Source: an uncultured Pseudomonas sp.
Lineage (GTDB): Bacteria; Pseudomonadota; Gammaproteobacteria; Pseudomonadales; Pseudomonadaceae
Assembly: GCF_913774235.1 (NCBI RefSeq)
Contig: NZ_CAJYDW010000019.1
Span: forward strand, 62,001 to 126,000
Direction of reading: 5' to 3'
Length of the DNA stretch: 64,000 nt
Shown: piece by piece, positions 10,892 to 21,552 of the stretch
How positions within the stretch are numbered: position 1 is the stretch's first letter
Layout: the number at the start of each line of letters is the position of its first letter
Made by a program: the position numbers and the translations under genes
Notes under the pieces: generated by a model
Database searches by the model: none
What the model saw: the letters and a program-made list of their open reading frames with translations, nothing else
Told to the model about the DNA's origin: nothing

Positions 10892-12160
10892 ATGTCTGAT
10901 CTCAAAACCGCCGCCCTCGAATACCATGCCCAGCCGCGTCCCGGCAAACTCAGCGTCGAGCTGACCAAGCCCACCGCGACCGCTCGTGACCTGTCCCTGG
11001 CCTACAGTCCCGGCGTCGCCGAACCGGTCCGCGAAATCGGCCGTGACCCGGAACTGGCCTATCGCTACACCGGCAAGGGCAACCTGGTCGCCGTGATCTC
11101 CGACGGCACCGCCATCCTCGGCCTGGGCAACCTTGGCCCGCTGGCCTCCAAGCCGGTGATGGAAGGCAAGGGCGTGCTGTTCAAGCGCTTCGCCGGCGTG
11201 GACGTCTTCGACATCGAGGTCGACGCCGAGAGCCCTCAGGCCTTCATCGATACCGTCAAGCGCATCTCCATCACCTTCGGCGGCATCAACCTGGAAGACA
11301 TCAAGGCACCCGAGTGCTTCGAGATCGAGCGCGCCCTGATCGAGCAATGCGATATCCCGGTCTTCCATGATGACCAGCACGGCACCGCCATCGTCACCGC
11401 CGCCGGCATGCTCAACGCCCTGGAAATCGCCGGCAAACGCCTGGAAGACGCCAAGATCGTCTGCCTGGGCGCCGGTGCCGCCGCCATCTCCTGCATGCGC
11501 CTGCTGGCGAGCATGGGTGCCAAGGTCGAGAACATCTACATGGTCGACCGTCAGGGCGTGGTCCACAGCGGTCGTAACGACCTGAACCAGTACAAGGCGA
11601 CCTTCGCCACCGAGACCAGCAAGCGCACCCTGGACGACGCCCTCGAGGGTGCCGACGTCTTCGTCGGTCTGTCCGGCCCGAACCTGCTGTCGGCCGAAGG
11701 CCTCAAGCGCATGGCGGCTAACCCCATCGTCTTCGCCTGCTCCAACCCGGACCCGGAAATCACCCCCGAGCTGGCCCACGCCACCCGCGACGACGTGATC
11801 ATGGCCACCGGCCGTTCCGACTATCCGAACCAGGTCAACAACGTCCTGGGCTTCCCCTTCATCTTCCGTGGCGCCCTGGACGTGCGTGCCCGGGTCATCA
11901 ACGAAGAGATGAAGATCGCCGCTGCCCTGGCCCTGCGTGACCTGGCCAAGCTGCCGGTACCCAAGGAAGTCTGCGAGGCCTACAAGGTCGACAGCCTGAG
12001 CTTCGGCCGCGAGTACATCATTCCCAAGCCGATGGACGCGCGCCTGATCACCCTGGTATCCGATGCCGTGGCCAAGGCCGCCATCGAGACCGGCGTAGCC
12101 ACGCTGCCCTACCCGGCGAACTATCCGCTGAAGTCGGTGGACGACGTCTTCGCCAAGTAA
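10892..12160 (+). CDS. maeB: NAD(P)-dependent malic enzyme (oxaloacetate-decarboxylating), short form
   Basis: A 422-residue malic enzyme that converts malate to pyruvate and CO2. It carries YSPGVAEP near residue 38, the substrate/metal region [17 protein letters not shown], the DDQHGTAIV motif binding divalent metal, and the dinucleotide-binding [13 protein letters not shown]. It lacks the C-terminal phosphotransacetylase-like domain of the ~750-residue MaeB, so it is the short form seen in Pseudomonas (PA5046-like). Coenzyme preference cannot be read from sequence with certainty. Single-gene unit ending in a strong terminator. Confidence 0.9.
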   Translation: MSDLKTAALEYHAQPRPGKLSVELTKPTATARDLSLAYSPGVAEPVREIGRDPELAYRYTGKGNLVAVISDGTAILGLGNLGPLASKPVMEGKGVLFKRFAGVDVFDIEVDAESPQAFIDTVKRISITFGGINLEDIKAPECFEIERALIEQCDIPVFHDDQHGTAIVTAAGMLNALEIAGKRLEDAKIVCLGAGAAAISCMRLLASMGAKVENIYMVDRQGVVHSGRNDLNQYKATFATETSKRTLDDALEGADVFVGLSGPNLLSAEGLKRMAANPIVFACSNPDPEITPELAHATRDDVIMATGRSDYPNQVNNVLGFPFIFRGALDVRARVINEEMKIAAALALRDLAKLPVPKEVCEAYKVDSLSFGREYIIPKPMDARLITLVSDAVAKAAIETGVATLPYPANYPLKSVDDVFAK

Positions 12161-12173
12161 GTCTTGGTGCAAT

Positions 12174-12201
12174 AAAAAACCCCGCCTTGGCGGGGTTTTT
12201 T
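12174..12201. terminator. Bidirectional rho-independent terminator between malic enzyme and PBP1A genes
   Basis: CCCCGCC at 12180-12186 pairs with GGCGGGG at 12189-12195, flanked by six A on the left and six T on the right. The symmetry fits termination of both converging genes (stop codons at 12160 and 12214). Confidence 0.85.
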
Positions 12202-12213
12202 ATTGGCCTGAGA

Positions 12214-14634
12214 TCAGAAGATGTCCATGGGCACGGTTTCGCTGGAGGGCAGCGGCGTGCCGGGCGCCACGCCAGGCGGCAGTTCGTCCAGGCTGGGCGG
12301 AGTGTCCTCACTCTTGAACAGCTCGAAGTAGGCGTTGGGTGTGCCAGGCGGCGCCGCCCGGCCGGTGGTGGGATCGACCCGGATGGACACGATGCCGTCC
12401 GGCTCCTTGAGCTGATGCGGCGGCTTGTCCTTGAGCGCGGCGCCCATGTAGCTCATCCAGATCGGTAGCGCCACGGTACCACCGAATTCCTGACGGCCCA
12501 GGGTGTCGGGCTGGTCGAAGCCCGCCCACACCGTGGTCACGTAGTCGCCGTTGTAGCCGGAGAACCAGGTGTCCTTGGATTCGTTGGTGGTCCCGGTCTT
12601 GCCAGCCAGGTCGTTGCGTCCCAGCTCCAGCGCCTTACGACCGGTACCACGCTTGATCACGTCCTGCAGCATGCTGTTCATGATGTAGGCATTGCGCGGG
12701 TCGATCACCTGGGGGGCGAACACCGGGGCTGGATTGGCGGGATCCGCCGCTGCGGTATCCGTCGCTGGCGTGACCTGGACGCCCGCTGCCGCCTGCGCCT
12801 GGGGCTGTTGGGGGACACGCGGCGGCGCGGCACGATAGACCACCTTGCCGTCACGGTCGGCCACATGGTCGACCACGTAGGGCGTCACCTTGTAGCCCTC
12901 GTTGGCGAATACCGACCAACCGGTCGCCACTTCCAGTGGCGTCAGGCCTGGGGTGCCGAGAGCCAGGGACAGGTTGCGCGGCAACTGGTCCCGCTCGAAG
13001 CCGAAGCGGCTGACGTAGTCCAGGGCGTAGTCGATGCCGATGGCCTGCAGGACGCGGATGGACACCAGGTTACGCGAGCGATAGAGGGCCTCGCGCAGCC
13101 GGATCGGGCCGAGGAAGGTATTGTTGTCGTTCTTCGGACGCCAGGCTTCGTCGGGATTCTCGTCCATGAAGACGATGGGCGCATCGTTGACCAGGCTGGC
13201 CGCAGTGAAGCCCTTTTCCAGCGCCGCGCTGTAGATGAACGGCTTGAAGCTGGAGCCAGGCTGGCGCCGCGCCTGGGTCGCGCGGTTGTAGTTGCTCTGC
13301 TCGAAGGAGAAGCCGCCGATCAGGGCGCGAATGGCGCCATCCTGCGGGTCGAGGGACACCAGGGCGCTCTGCGCCTTGGGGATCTGCGAGAACTTCAGGC
13401 TGCCGTCATCCTGACGCTGCACGCGAATCAGGTCGCCGACCTTGACCACGTCGCCAGGGCCATTCGGGCGCGGGCCCAGGCTGTTGGCGCTGAGATAGGG
13501 GCGGGCCCACTTCATGGACTCCCAGGATACGGCCTCTTCCTTGCCATCGCGGGTCATGACCAGGATGCCGCTCTTCTCCACCTGGGTGACCACGGCCGGG
13601 TCCTGGCCGCCGACGATGCGCTGCTTCTGGATCAGCGCGGCCCATTCGGCGCGACTCTGGTTCGGCCACTGGGCCTCGGGGCCGCGATAGCCGTGGCGGC
13701 GGTCGTATTCGGTCAGGCCGTCGCGCACGGCCTCGAAGGCGTCCGTCTGCAGCCGGCTGTCGATGGTGGTGTAGACCTGATAGCCATCGGTGTAGGCATC
13801 GCCACCATAGCGTCCGACCATCTCCGCCCGCGCCATCTCGGCGATGTAGGGGGCATTGAGTTCCGGCACGGCGACGTGGTGATAGGCCTCGAGCGGCTCG
13901 GCGATGCCGGCCTGGTAGGCCGCCTGGTCGATGTAACCGAGCTTGAACATGCGTTCGAGGATCCAGTTGCGTCTTTCCAGGCTACGCTCAGGATTAGCGA
14001 CCGGATTGTAACGGGACGGCGCCTTGGGCAGGCCGGCGATCATCGCCATCTGGGCGACGGTCAGGTCCTTGATGGACTTGCCGTAGTAGACCTGGGCGGC
14101 GGCCTCGATGCCGTAGGCGCGGTTGCCCAGGTAGATCTTGTTGACGTAGAGCTCGAGGATCTCGTCCTTGGTCAGTTGGCGCTCGATTTGCAGGGCCAAC
14201 AAAATCTCGGTGAATTTGCGCGAGAAGCTACGCTCGCTGGTAAGGAAGTAGTTCTTGGCGACCTGCATGGTGATGGTGCTGCCGCCGGTCTGGATGTGTC
14301 CCGTCTTGACCAGCTGGCTCACCGCGCGCATCAGGCTTTTCACATCGACGCCATAATGATTGGCGAAGTTGTCGTCTTCGGCGGAGAGCAGGGCATGGAT
14401 GAAATCGGGCGGAATTTCGCTGAAGCGCAGCGGCGAGCGGCGCATCTCACCGAATTCGGCGATGAGTTTGCCATCGGCGCTGTACACCCGCAGTGGTATC
14501 TGCAGCTGGACGTTACGCAGGGCGTCGATGGAGGGCAGGCTGGGGCTGAGGTAGAGGAAGGCGCCGCTCAGGCCCAGCAACAGGCTGCAGACCAGGGCGA
14601 CCAGCGACCACCAGAAAAACTTCAGAACACGCAT
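12214..14634 (-). CDS. mrcA: Penicillin-binding protein 1A (bifunctional class A PBP)
   Basis: An 806-residue peptidoglycan glycosyltransferase/transpeptidase, also called ponA in Pseudomonas. An N-terminal membrane anchor (about 5-30) is followed by a GT51 domain with catalytic Glu86 in SAEDDNFANHYGVD and GGSTITMQVAKN. The transpeptidase has SSFK (nucleophile Ser461), a SRN triad (YRSRNLVS) and KTGT. A PBP1A-type OB/ODP insert lies between them. The ATG at 14634 is used; a TTG just before it adds one residue only. It is divergent from pilM, the classic ponA-pilMNOPQ arrangement. Confidence 0.97.
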   Translation of the reverse strand: MRVLKFFWWSLVALVCSLLLGLSGAFLYLSPSLPSIDALRNVQLQIPLRVYSADGKLIAEFGEMRRSPLRFSEIPPDFIHALLSAEDDNFANHYGVDVKSLMRAVSQLVKTGHIQTGGSTITMQVAKNYFLTSERSFSRKFTEILLALQIERQLTKDEILELYVNKIYLGNRAYGIEAAAQVYYGKSIKDLTVAQMAMIAGLPKAPSRYNPVANPERSLERRNWILERMFKLGYIDQAAYQAGIAEPLEAYHHVAVPELNAPYIAEMARAEMVGRYGGDAYTDGYQVYTTIDSRLQTDAFEAVRDGLTEYDRRHGYRGPEAQWPNQSRAEWAALIQKQRIVGGQDPAVVTQVEKSGILVMTRDGKEEAVSWESMKWARPYLSANSLGPRPNGPGDVVKVGDLIRVQRQDDGSLKFSQIPKAQSALVSLDPQDGAIRALIGGFSFEQSNYNRATQARRQPGSSFKPFIYSAALEKGFTAASLVNDAPIVFMDENPDEAWRPKNDNNTFLGPIRLREALYRSRNLVSIRVLQAIGIDYALDYVSRFGFERDQLPRNLSLALGTPGLTPLEVATGWSVFANEGYKVTPYVVDHVADRDGKVVYRAAPPRVPQQPQAQAAAGVQVTPATDTAAADPANPAPVFAPQVIDPRNAYIMNSMLQDVIKRGTGRKALELGRNDLAGKTGTTNESKDTWFSGYNGDYVTTVWAGFDQPDTLGRQEFGGTVALPIWMSYMGAALKDKPPHQLKEPDGIVSIRVDPTTGRAAPPGTPNAYFELFKSEDTPPSLDELPPGVAPGTPLPSSETVPMDIF

Positions 14635-14731
14635 CAAGAGACTTTTCGAATGGAAAGAGGGAAAGGGCGACAGGTGACGGTCAGCCTACACGGCGTCGCC
14701 ATTATAGGCGCGTTTGGCGGTTGGCCGCTAT

Positions 14732-14760
14732 TTGCTCGGGTGTCAAGTCTGTTATCTAAT
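14732..14760 (+). promoter_or_regulatory. Possible sigma70 promoter of pilMNOPQ
   Basis: TTGCTC at 14732-14737 and TCTAAT at 14755-14760, spacer 17 bp, 41 bases before the pilM GTG. This lies in the 167-bp region between divergent mrcA and pilM, so it may also touch control of mrcA. Confidence 0.4.
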
Positions 14761-14792
14761 GCGCGTCCGCGGAACACCACCGTCGCTCATAG

Positions 14793-15866
<1,074 letters not shown>

Positions 15867-16460
15867 ATGGCCCGCATCAACCTCTTGCCCTGGCGGGAAC
15901 AGCTGCGCGAAGAAAGGCGCAAGCAGTTCCTGGTGATCCTGGGCGGCATCTTCGTGCTGTCGTGCGGCGCCGTGTTCCTCGCCGATCAGTACCTGTCCGG
16001 GGAAATCGCCCATCAGGAGGCGCGCAATGCTTTCCTCCAGCAGAACATTGCCCAGCTGGACGTCCGCATCAAGGAGATCAGCGAGCTCAAGACCCGTCGC
16101 CAGCAGTTGCTGGCGCGGATGAAGATCATCCAGGACCTGCAGGGCAACCGCCCGGTAATCGGCCATGTGTTCGATCAACTGGTGCGGACGCTGCCGGACG
16201 GCGTGTTTTTCCGCGAACTGAAGATGCAGGGTGACACCCTGTCCATCAGCGGCGAGGCGGAGTCCAACAACCGGGTATCCAACCTGATGCGTAACCTGGA
16301 TGCCTCGGACTGGTTCGCCTCGCCTACGCTGATCGAAGTGAAGGCGACCACCGCGGGTGCGGTGGACCAGGCCAACACCTTCCAGCTCACCGTCAAGCAG
16401 ACCCAGCCCGGTGGTCCTGCGCCCACGCCGGCACCGCTCGCCAAGGGAGGCAAACCATGA
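15867..16460 (+). CDS. pilN: PilN, type IV pilus inner-membrane alignment protein
   Basis: A 197-residue bitopic protein. The extreme N-terminus MARINLLPWRE is the conserved INLLPW motif that binds PilM. One membrane span at about 21-40 is followed by a coiled coil (about 45-95) and a periplasmic ferredoxin-like domain. The C-terminus is Pro/Ala rich. The ATG follows the pilM stop with no gap, and the TGA overlaps the pilO ATG. Confidence 0.96.
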   Translation: MARINLLPWREQLREERRKQFLVILGGIFVLSCGAVFLADQYLSGEIAHQEARNAFLQQNIAQLDVRIKEISELKTRRQQLLARMKIIQDLQGNRPVIGHVFDQLVRTLPDGVFFRELKMQGDTLSISGEAESNNRVSNLMRNLDASDWFASPTLIEVKATTAGAVDQANTFQLTVKQTQPGGPAPTPAPLAKGGKP

Positions 16461-17110
16461 GTCTCGCCGATTCCCTGGCCAGTCTGCGCAAGATCGACAT
16501 CAATGACCTGGACTTCGAGAACCTTGGTTCCTGGCCCAAGCCGATCAAGGTCATCGCCTGTCTTCTGATCGTGCTGGTGGTGCTGCTGCTCGGCTATCAG
16601 TTCCACCTCAGCGACATGGAAGCGCAGTTGGAAAGCCAGAGGGCCCAGGAAGAAGCCCTCAAGCAGCAATATGCCAGCAAGGCCTTCCAAGCCGCCAACC
16701 TCGACGCCTACAAGCAGCAGATGGTGGAGATGGAGGAGTCCTTCGGTGCCTTGCTACGCCAATTGCCGGGCGACACCGAGGTGCCGGCACTGCTGGAGGA
16801 CATCACCCGTACCGGGCTCGGCAGTGGTCTCGAGTTCGAGCAGATCAAGCTGCTGCCGGAGGTGACGCAGCAGTTCTATGTCGAATTGCCGATCCAGATC
16901 ACCGTCGTCGGCAGCTATCATGACCTGGCGACCTTCGTCAGCAGCGTGTCCAGCCTGCCGCGCATCGTCACCCTGCACGACTTCGATCTCAAGCCCGTGG
17001 GCGACAAGAACGGGGTCGGTGGCGGCACTGTTTCCGGAGGTGGCGGCAAGTTGCGCATGAACGTCCTGGCCAAGACCTATCGCTACAACGACAAGGGGCT
17101 CGGCAAATGA
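16457..17110 (+). CDS. pilO: PilO, type IV pilus inner-membrane alignment protein
   Basis: A 217-residue bitopic partner of PilN. A cytoplasmic N-terminus of about 30 residues (DINDLDFENLGSWPKP) precedes one membrane span (about 32-50), a coiled coil (about 55-100) and a periplasmic domain (TEVPALLEDITRTGLGSGLEF). PilNO heterodimers bridge PilM to PilP. It overlaps pilN and pilP by ATGA at both ends. Confidence 0.96.
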   Translation: MSLADSLASLRKIDINDLDFENLGSWPKPIKVIACLLIVLVVLLLGYQFHLSDMEAQLESQRAQEEALKQQYASKAFQAANLDAYKQQMVEMEESFGALLRQLPGDTEVPALLEDITRTGLGSGLEFEQIKLLPEVTQQFYVELPIQITVVGSYHDLATFVSSVSSLPRIVTLHDFDLKPVGDKNGVGGGTVSGGGGKLRMNVLAKTYRYNDKGLGK

Positions 17111-17625
17111 GAACGCCCCTGTTGCTCTGCTTGCTGACCACCGTGCTGGTGGGCTGCGGTTCCAGCGATACCAGCGATCTGCAGGCGTTCATGGACGAGA
17201 CCCGCGCCAAGCCGCGCGGCTCCATCGAACCGCTGCCGCAGTTTCGCGCCTACGAGCCTTTCACCTATTCCGCGTCGGCCTTGCGCAGTCCCTTTCAGGC
17301 GCCGATACGTATAGATCCCACGGTGCGTCAGCGGGGTACCGGCAACATCAAGCCGGACCCGAATCGACCCAAGCAGTTTCTCGAAGGCTTCAATATCGAC
17401 ACCTTCAGCATGGTGGGCATCCTGGCCAATGCCAGTGGCCGCTATGCGCTGGTCAGCGGTGCTGGCGGCGTGCATCGCGTCAAGGTAGGGGATTACCTGG
17501 GGCGTAACGACGGACGCATCACCAAGATTACCGACGGTGAGATCGACGTGATCGAAATCGTCCCGGATGGCGAGGGTGGCTGGCTGGAACGGCCGCTCAC
17601 CATCACCTTGAAGGAAAAGACTTAA
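17107..17625 (+). CDS. pilP: PilP, type IV pilus lipoprotein
   Basis: A 172-residue lipoprotein with a lipobox LVGC; the lipidated residue would be Cys17. It links the inner-membrane PilNO complex to the PilQ secretin. The homology-region domain with FSMVGILANASGRYALV and VHRVKVGDYLGRNDGRI is characteristic. The preceding unstructured stretch (about 20-75) binds PilNO in relatives. The TAA is immediately followed by the pilQ ATG. Confidence 0.96.
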   Translation: MRTPLLLCLLTTVLVGCGSSDTSDLQAFMDETRAKPRGSIEPLPQFRAYEPFTYSASALRSPFQAPIRIDPTVRQRGTGNIKPDPNRPKQFLEGFNIDTFSMVGILANASGRYALVSGAGGVHRVKVGDYLGRNDGRITKITDGEIDVIEIVPDGEGGWLERPLTITLKEKT

Positions 17626-19863
17626 ATGGGCAGGGCGAGCACTGTGAACACTACTATCGCGGGACGACTGGGGCTGGGCCTGGCCCTGCTGCTGAGCAGC
17701 CTGGCCGGCCAAGTGCTGGCGGCGGATCTGCAGGCCTTGAACGTCGCCTCCCTGCCCGGGGATCGCGTCGAGCTCAAGCTGACCTTCGACCAGCCGGTCG
17801 CCGCGCCCAAGGGCTATACCATCGAGCAGCCAGCGCGCATCGCCCTGGACCTGCCCGGGGTATCCAACAAGCTGGGTACCAAGAGCCGCGACCTGGGTAA
17901 TGGCAATGCCCGCAGCGTGACGGTGGTGGAGGCCGGCAACCGCACCCGGCTGATCATCAACCTCACCAACCTGGCCAGTTACGATACCCGCGTCGACGGG
18001 CGTAATCTCTTCGTCACCATCGGTGGCACGGCGGGCCGGCAGACGGCCGCCGCCCAGGGTGGCCTGACCCCCAATCTGCCGCGCGCGGTAGCCCCCGCCA
18101 CCGTGACCGCCCCGGCGACGGGTGGCGTGGCACGGACGGTCTCGCCAGCCACCCCGGCTACGTCCAGCGTGGCGGCCATGACCACCGCCCGACCGCAACT
18201 GCGTGGCAAGGCGATCCGCCATATCGATTTCCAGCGCGGTCCCCAGGGTGAGGGCAACGTGGTCATCGACCTGAGCGAGACCGGCATCAATCCGGATATC
18301 CAGGAGCAGGGCGGCAAGATTCGCCTGACCTTTGCCGGTACCCAGCTGCCCGAAGAGCTGCGGGTACGGTTGGACGTCAAGGATTTCGCCACCCCGGTGC
18401 AGTTCGTCAACGCCTCGGCTGACAGTAGCGGTGCCTCCATCGTCATCGAGCCGACCGGTACCTACGACTACCTGGCCTACCAGACCAACAACCGCCTGAC
18501 CCTGAGCGTCAAGCCGCTCACCACCGAGGAGAAGGAAAAGCGCGCCGCCGATCGCTTCACCTACACCGGTGAGAAGCTGTCGCTCAACTTCCAGGATATC
18601 GACGTGCGCTCGGTGCTGCAGTTGATCGCCGACTTCACCAACCTCAACCTGGTGGCGAGCGACACCGTGCAGGGCAACATCACCCTGCGCCTGCAGAACG
18701 TGCCCTGGGACCAGGCCCTGGATCTGATCCTCAAGACCAAGGGGCTCGACAAGCGCCAGATCGGCAACGTGCTGCTGGTGGCGCCAGCCGACGAGATCGC
18801 CGCCCGCGAGCGCCAGGAGCTGGAATCCCAGAAGCAGATCCAGCAACTGGCCCCGCTGCGCCGTGACCTCATCCAGGTCAACTACGCCAAGGCGGCCGAC
18901 ATCGCCAAGCTGTTCCAGTCGGTGACCAGCGCCGACAAGACCGCCGACGAGCGTGGCTCCATCTCGGTGGACGAGCGCACCAACAGCATCATCGCCTACC
19001 AGACCCAGAACCGCCTGGACGAGCTGCGGCGGATCGTTTCCCAGCTGGACATCCCGGTGCGCCAGGTAATGATCGAGGCGCGGCTGGTGGAAGCCAACGT
19101 CGACTACAGCAAGCAGTTGGGCGTGCGCTGGGGGGGCAATGCCACTTCGGGTAACTTCGCGGTCTACGGCAAGGACGGCGCTACCACGGTCAACCAGACG
19201 ACAGGGCAGGTCTACCTTCCCGGCACGACCACCATCGGCAACTACACCGCGACTAGTGGTGTGGCCCCTACGCCCTTCGTCGACATGGGTGTCAGCGGCA
19301 GCACCTCGGGTATCGGTATCGGCTTCATGGTCGGCGGCAAGATGCTCGACCTGCAGCTGTCCGCTCTCCAGGCCAGCGGTAATGGTGAAATCATCTCCCA
19401 GCCCAAGGTGGTGACCTCGGACAAGGAGACCGCCAAGATCCTGCGCGGTACCGAGATTCCCTACCAGGAAGCCAGTTCCAGTGGCGCCACCAGCACCAGC
19501 TTCAAGCAGGCCGCTCTGTCGCTGGAGGTGACCCCGCAGATCACGCCGGACAATCGCATCATCATGGAGGTCAAGGTCAACAAGGATGCGCCGGACTACC
19601 AGAATGCCCTGAATGGCGTACCGCCGATCAGCAAGAACGAGGTCAATGCCAAGGTGCTGGTGAGCGATGGCGAGACCATCGTGCTCGGTGGGGTGTTCTC
19701 CAATACCCAGACCCGATCCACCATCAAGGTGCCTATGTTGGGCGACATTCCCTATGTAGGGCGGCTGTTCCGCCGGGATGCGGTCACCGACAGCAAAGTG
19801 GAGCTGCTGATTTTCCTCACGCCGCGTATCATGAACAACCAGGCGATAGCGGTTGGTCGATGA
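17626..19863 (+). CDS. pilQ: PilQ, type IV pilus outer-membrane secretin
   Basis: A 745-residue secretin. Signal peptide to about residue 33 (QVLA-AD), two peptidoglycan-binding AMIN domains (about 40-125 and 185-280) separated by a Thr/Ala/Pro linker, an N0 STN domain (about 305-370, LSLNFQDIDVRSVLQLIAD), an N1/KH domain, and the secretin core from about 480 with ISQPKVVTSDKE and VPMLGDIPYVGRLFR. It forms the outer-membrane gate through which the pilus passes. The chosen ATG leaves two further in-frame starts, including GTG, within the first 7 codons. Confidence 0.97.
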   Translation: MGRASTVNTTIAGRLGLGLALLLSSLAGQVLAADLQALNVASLPGDRVELKLTFDQPVAAPKGYTIEQPARIALDLPGVSNKLGTKSRDLGNGNARSVTVVEAGNRTRLIINLTNLASYDTRVDGRNLFVTIGGTAGRQTAAAQGGLTPNLPRAVAPATVTAPATGGVARTVSPATPATSSVAAMTTARPQLRGKAIRHIDFQRGPQGEGNVVIDLSETGINPDIQEQGGKIRLTFAGTQLPEELRVRLDVKDFATPVQFVNASADSSGASIVIEPTGTYDYLAYQTNNRLTLSVKPLTTEEKEKRAADRFTYTGEKLSLNFQDIDVRSVLQLIADFTNLNLVASDTVQGNITLRLQNVPWDQALDLILKTKGLDKRQIGNVLLVAPADEIAARERQELESQKQIQQLAPLRRDLIQVNYAKAADIAKLFQSVTSADKTADERGSISVDERTNSIIAYQTQNRLDELRRIVSQLDIPVRQVMIEARLVEANVDYSKQLGVRWGGNATSGNFAVYGKDGATTVNQTTGQVYLPGTTTIGNYTATSGVAPTPFVDMGVSGSTSGIGIGFMVGGKMLDLQLSALQASGNGEIISQPKVVTSDKETAKILRGTEIPYQEASSSGATSTSFKQAALSLEVTPQITPDNRIIMEVKVNKDAPDYQNALNGVPPISKNEVNAKVLVSDGETIVLGGVFSNTQTRSTIKVPMLGDIPYVGRLFRRDAVTDSKVELLIFLTPRIMNNQAIAVGR

Positions 19864-19868
19864 CATAA

Positions 19869-20387
19869 GTGCGTAATCTGTTTCTGGTAGGGCCGATGGG
19901 CTCGGGCAAGAGCACCATCGGTCGGCTTCTGGCGAAGGAGTTGCGGTTGCCGTTCAAGGATTCCGACAAGGTAATCGAAGAACGCACCGGTGCCGACATT
20001 CCCTGGATCTTCGATGTGGAAGGCGAGCAAGGCTTTCGCGAGCGCGAGAGAGCCGCGATCGCCGACCTGTGCGCCGAAAACGGCCTGGTCATGGCGACCG
20101 GAGGCGGCGCGGTGCTGCGCGAGGATAATCGCCAGGCGCTCAAGCGCGGTGGCCGGGTGATCTATCTGCATGCCTCCATCGAGCAGCAGATCGAGCGCAC
20201 CGCCCGCGATCGCAACCGCCCGCTGCTGCAGACGGCCGATCCGGCGGCGGTCCTGCGCAACCTGATGGCCATGCGCGATCCGCTCTATCGCGAGATCGCC
20301 GACATCGTCATCGAAACCGATGAGCGGCCGCCGCGGCTGGTGGTGTTGCAGATACTCGACCGTCTGAAAGCCCTGGCGCCGCATTAA
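19869..20387 (+). CDS. aroK: Shikimate kinase
   Basis: A 172-residue P-loop kinase phosphorylating shikimate in aromatic amino-acid synthesis. Walker A is GPMGSGKST (residues 9-17), the shikimate-binding Asp is in DSD, the GGG motif is in [10 protein letters not shown], and the lid contains RNRPLL. Starts with GTG five bases after the pilQ stop. The pilQ-aroK-aroB order is conserved in the genus and implies joint transcription. Confidence 0.97.
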   Translation: MRNLFLVGPMGSGKSTIGRLLAKELRLPFKDSDKVIEERTGADIPWIFDVEGEQGFRERERAAIADLCAENGLVMATGGGAVLREDNRQALKRGGRVIYLHASIEQQIERTARDRNRPLLQTADPAAVLRNLMAMRDPLYREIADIVIETDERPPRLVVLQILDRLKALAPH

Positions 20388-20439
20388 AGCCGCAGGCGTT
20401 CTGCGCTATGCTAGGCGCCCTTTGAATCAAGGTGACGGC

Positions 20440-21534
20440 ATGCGGACTCTTCACGTCGAGCTCGGTGAGCGCAGCTACCCGATCTACATCGGCCAGGGCC
20501 TTCTGGATCGGCCGGAATGCTTCCTGCCGCATCTCGCCGGGCGCAAGGTGGCCATCGTCACCAACGACACCATCGCGCCGCTCTATCTGGAGCGTCTGAT
20601 GCGGACGCTGGGTGATCGACCGATCAGCTCGATCGTGCTGCCCGATGGCGAGGCGCACAAGAATTGGGAAACCCTGCAGCTGATCTTCGACGGTCTGCTG
20701 CAGGACCGCCACGACCGCAAGACCACTCTCATCGCCCTGGGGGGCGGGGTGATCGGCGACATGGGCGGCTTCGCCGCCGCCTGCTACCAGCGCGGTGTGG
20801 ACTTCATCCAGGTGCCGACCACCCTACTGTCCCAGGTGGATTCCTCGGTGGGTGGCAAGACCGGCATCAACCACCCGCTCGGCAAGAACATGATCGGTGC
20901 CTTCTACCAGCCCAAGGCGGTGGTCATCGACACCGACAGCCTGTCCAGCCTGCCGGCGCGTGAGCTGTCGGCCGGGCTGGCCGAAGTCATCAAGTACGGC
21001 CTGATCTGCGACGAGCCCTTCCTCGGCTGGCTCGAAGAGCACGCCGAGGCTCTGCTGTCCCTCGACCAGGCGGCGCTCACCGAGGCCATCGAGCGTTCCT
21101 GTGCCGCCAAGGCCGCCGTGGTGGGTACCGATGAGCGGGAGTCGGGGCTGCGTGCCATCCTCAACCTCGGCCATACCTTCGGTCATGCCATCGAGACCCA
21201 CCAGGGCTATGGTGTCTGGCTGCACGGCGAAGCCGTCTCGGCCGGGATGGTGATGGCGTTGCAGATGTCCCTGTTGCTGGGCTGGTTGAGTGCCGAGCAG
21301 CGCGACCGCGCCATTCGCCTGCTGGTGCGGGTAGGGCTTCCCGTGGTGCCGCCGGCGGACATGCAGCCGGCCGATTTCGAACGCCTCATGGCGGTGGACA
21401 AGAAGGTCCTGGATGGACAACTCCGGCTGGTGCTGCTCAGTGACCTGGGCCAGGCCGTGGTGACCGCCGACTTCGCCCGCGACATTCTCGAGCAGACGCT
21501 GCGTACCGATTACCAAGCGCTGACCGCCCAGTAA
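20440..21534 (+). CDS. aroB: 3-dehydroquinate synthase
   Basis: A 364-residue NAD- and zinc-dependent enzyme making 3-dehydroquinate from DAHP. Seen are GDGEAHKN-like [10 protein letters not shown], the glycine-rich NAD site [13 protein letters not shown], and metal ligands in [12 protein letters not shown] and [10 protein letters not shown]. The ATG at 20440 with AAGGTG upstream matches the family N-terminus [15 protein letters not shown]; an upstream TTG at 20422 is discarded. Lies 52 bases after aroK. Confidence 0.97.
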   Translation: MRTLHVELGERSYPIYIGQGLLDRPECFLPHLAGRKVAIVTNDTIAPLYLERLMRTLGDRPISSIVLPDGEAHKNWETLQLIFDGLLQDRHDRKTTLIALGGGVIGDMGGFAAACYQRGVDFIQVPTTLLSQVDSSVGGKTGINHPLGKNMIGAFYQPKAVVIDTDSLSSLPARELSAGLAEVIKYGLICDEPFLGWLEEHAEALLSLDQAALTEAIERSCAAKAAVVGTDERESGLRAILNLGHTFGHAIETHQGYGVWLHGEAVSAGMVMALQMSLLLGWLSAEQRDRAIRLLVRVGLPVVPPADMQPADFERLMAVDKKVLDGQLRLVLLSDLGQAVVTADFARDILEQTLRTDYQALTAQ

Positions 21535-21552
21535 GGAGAACAAGAGAGTCCC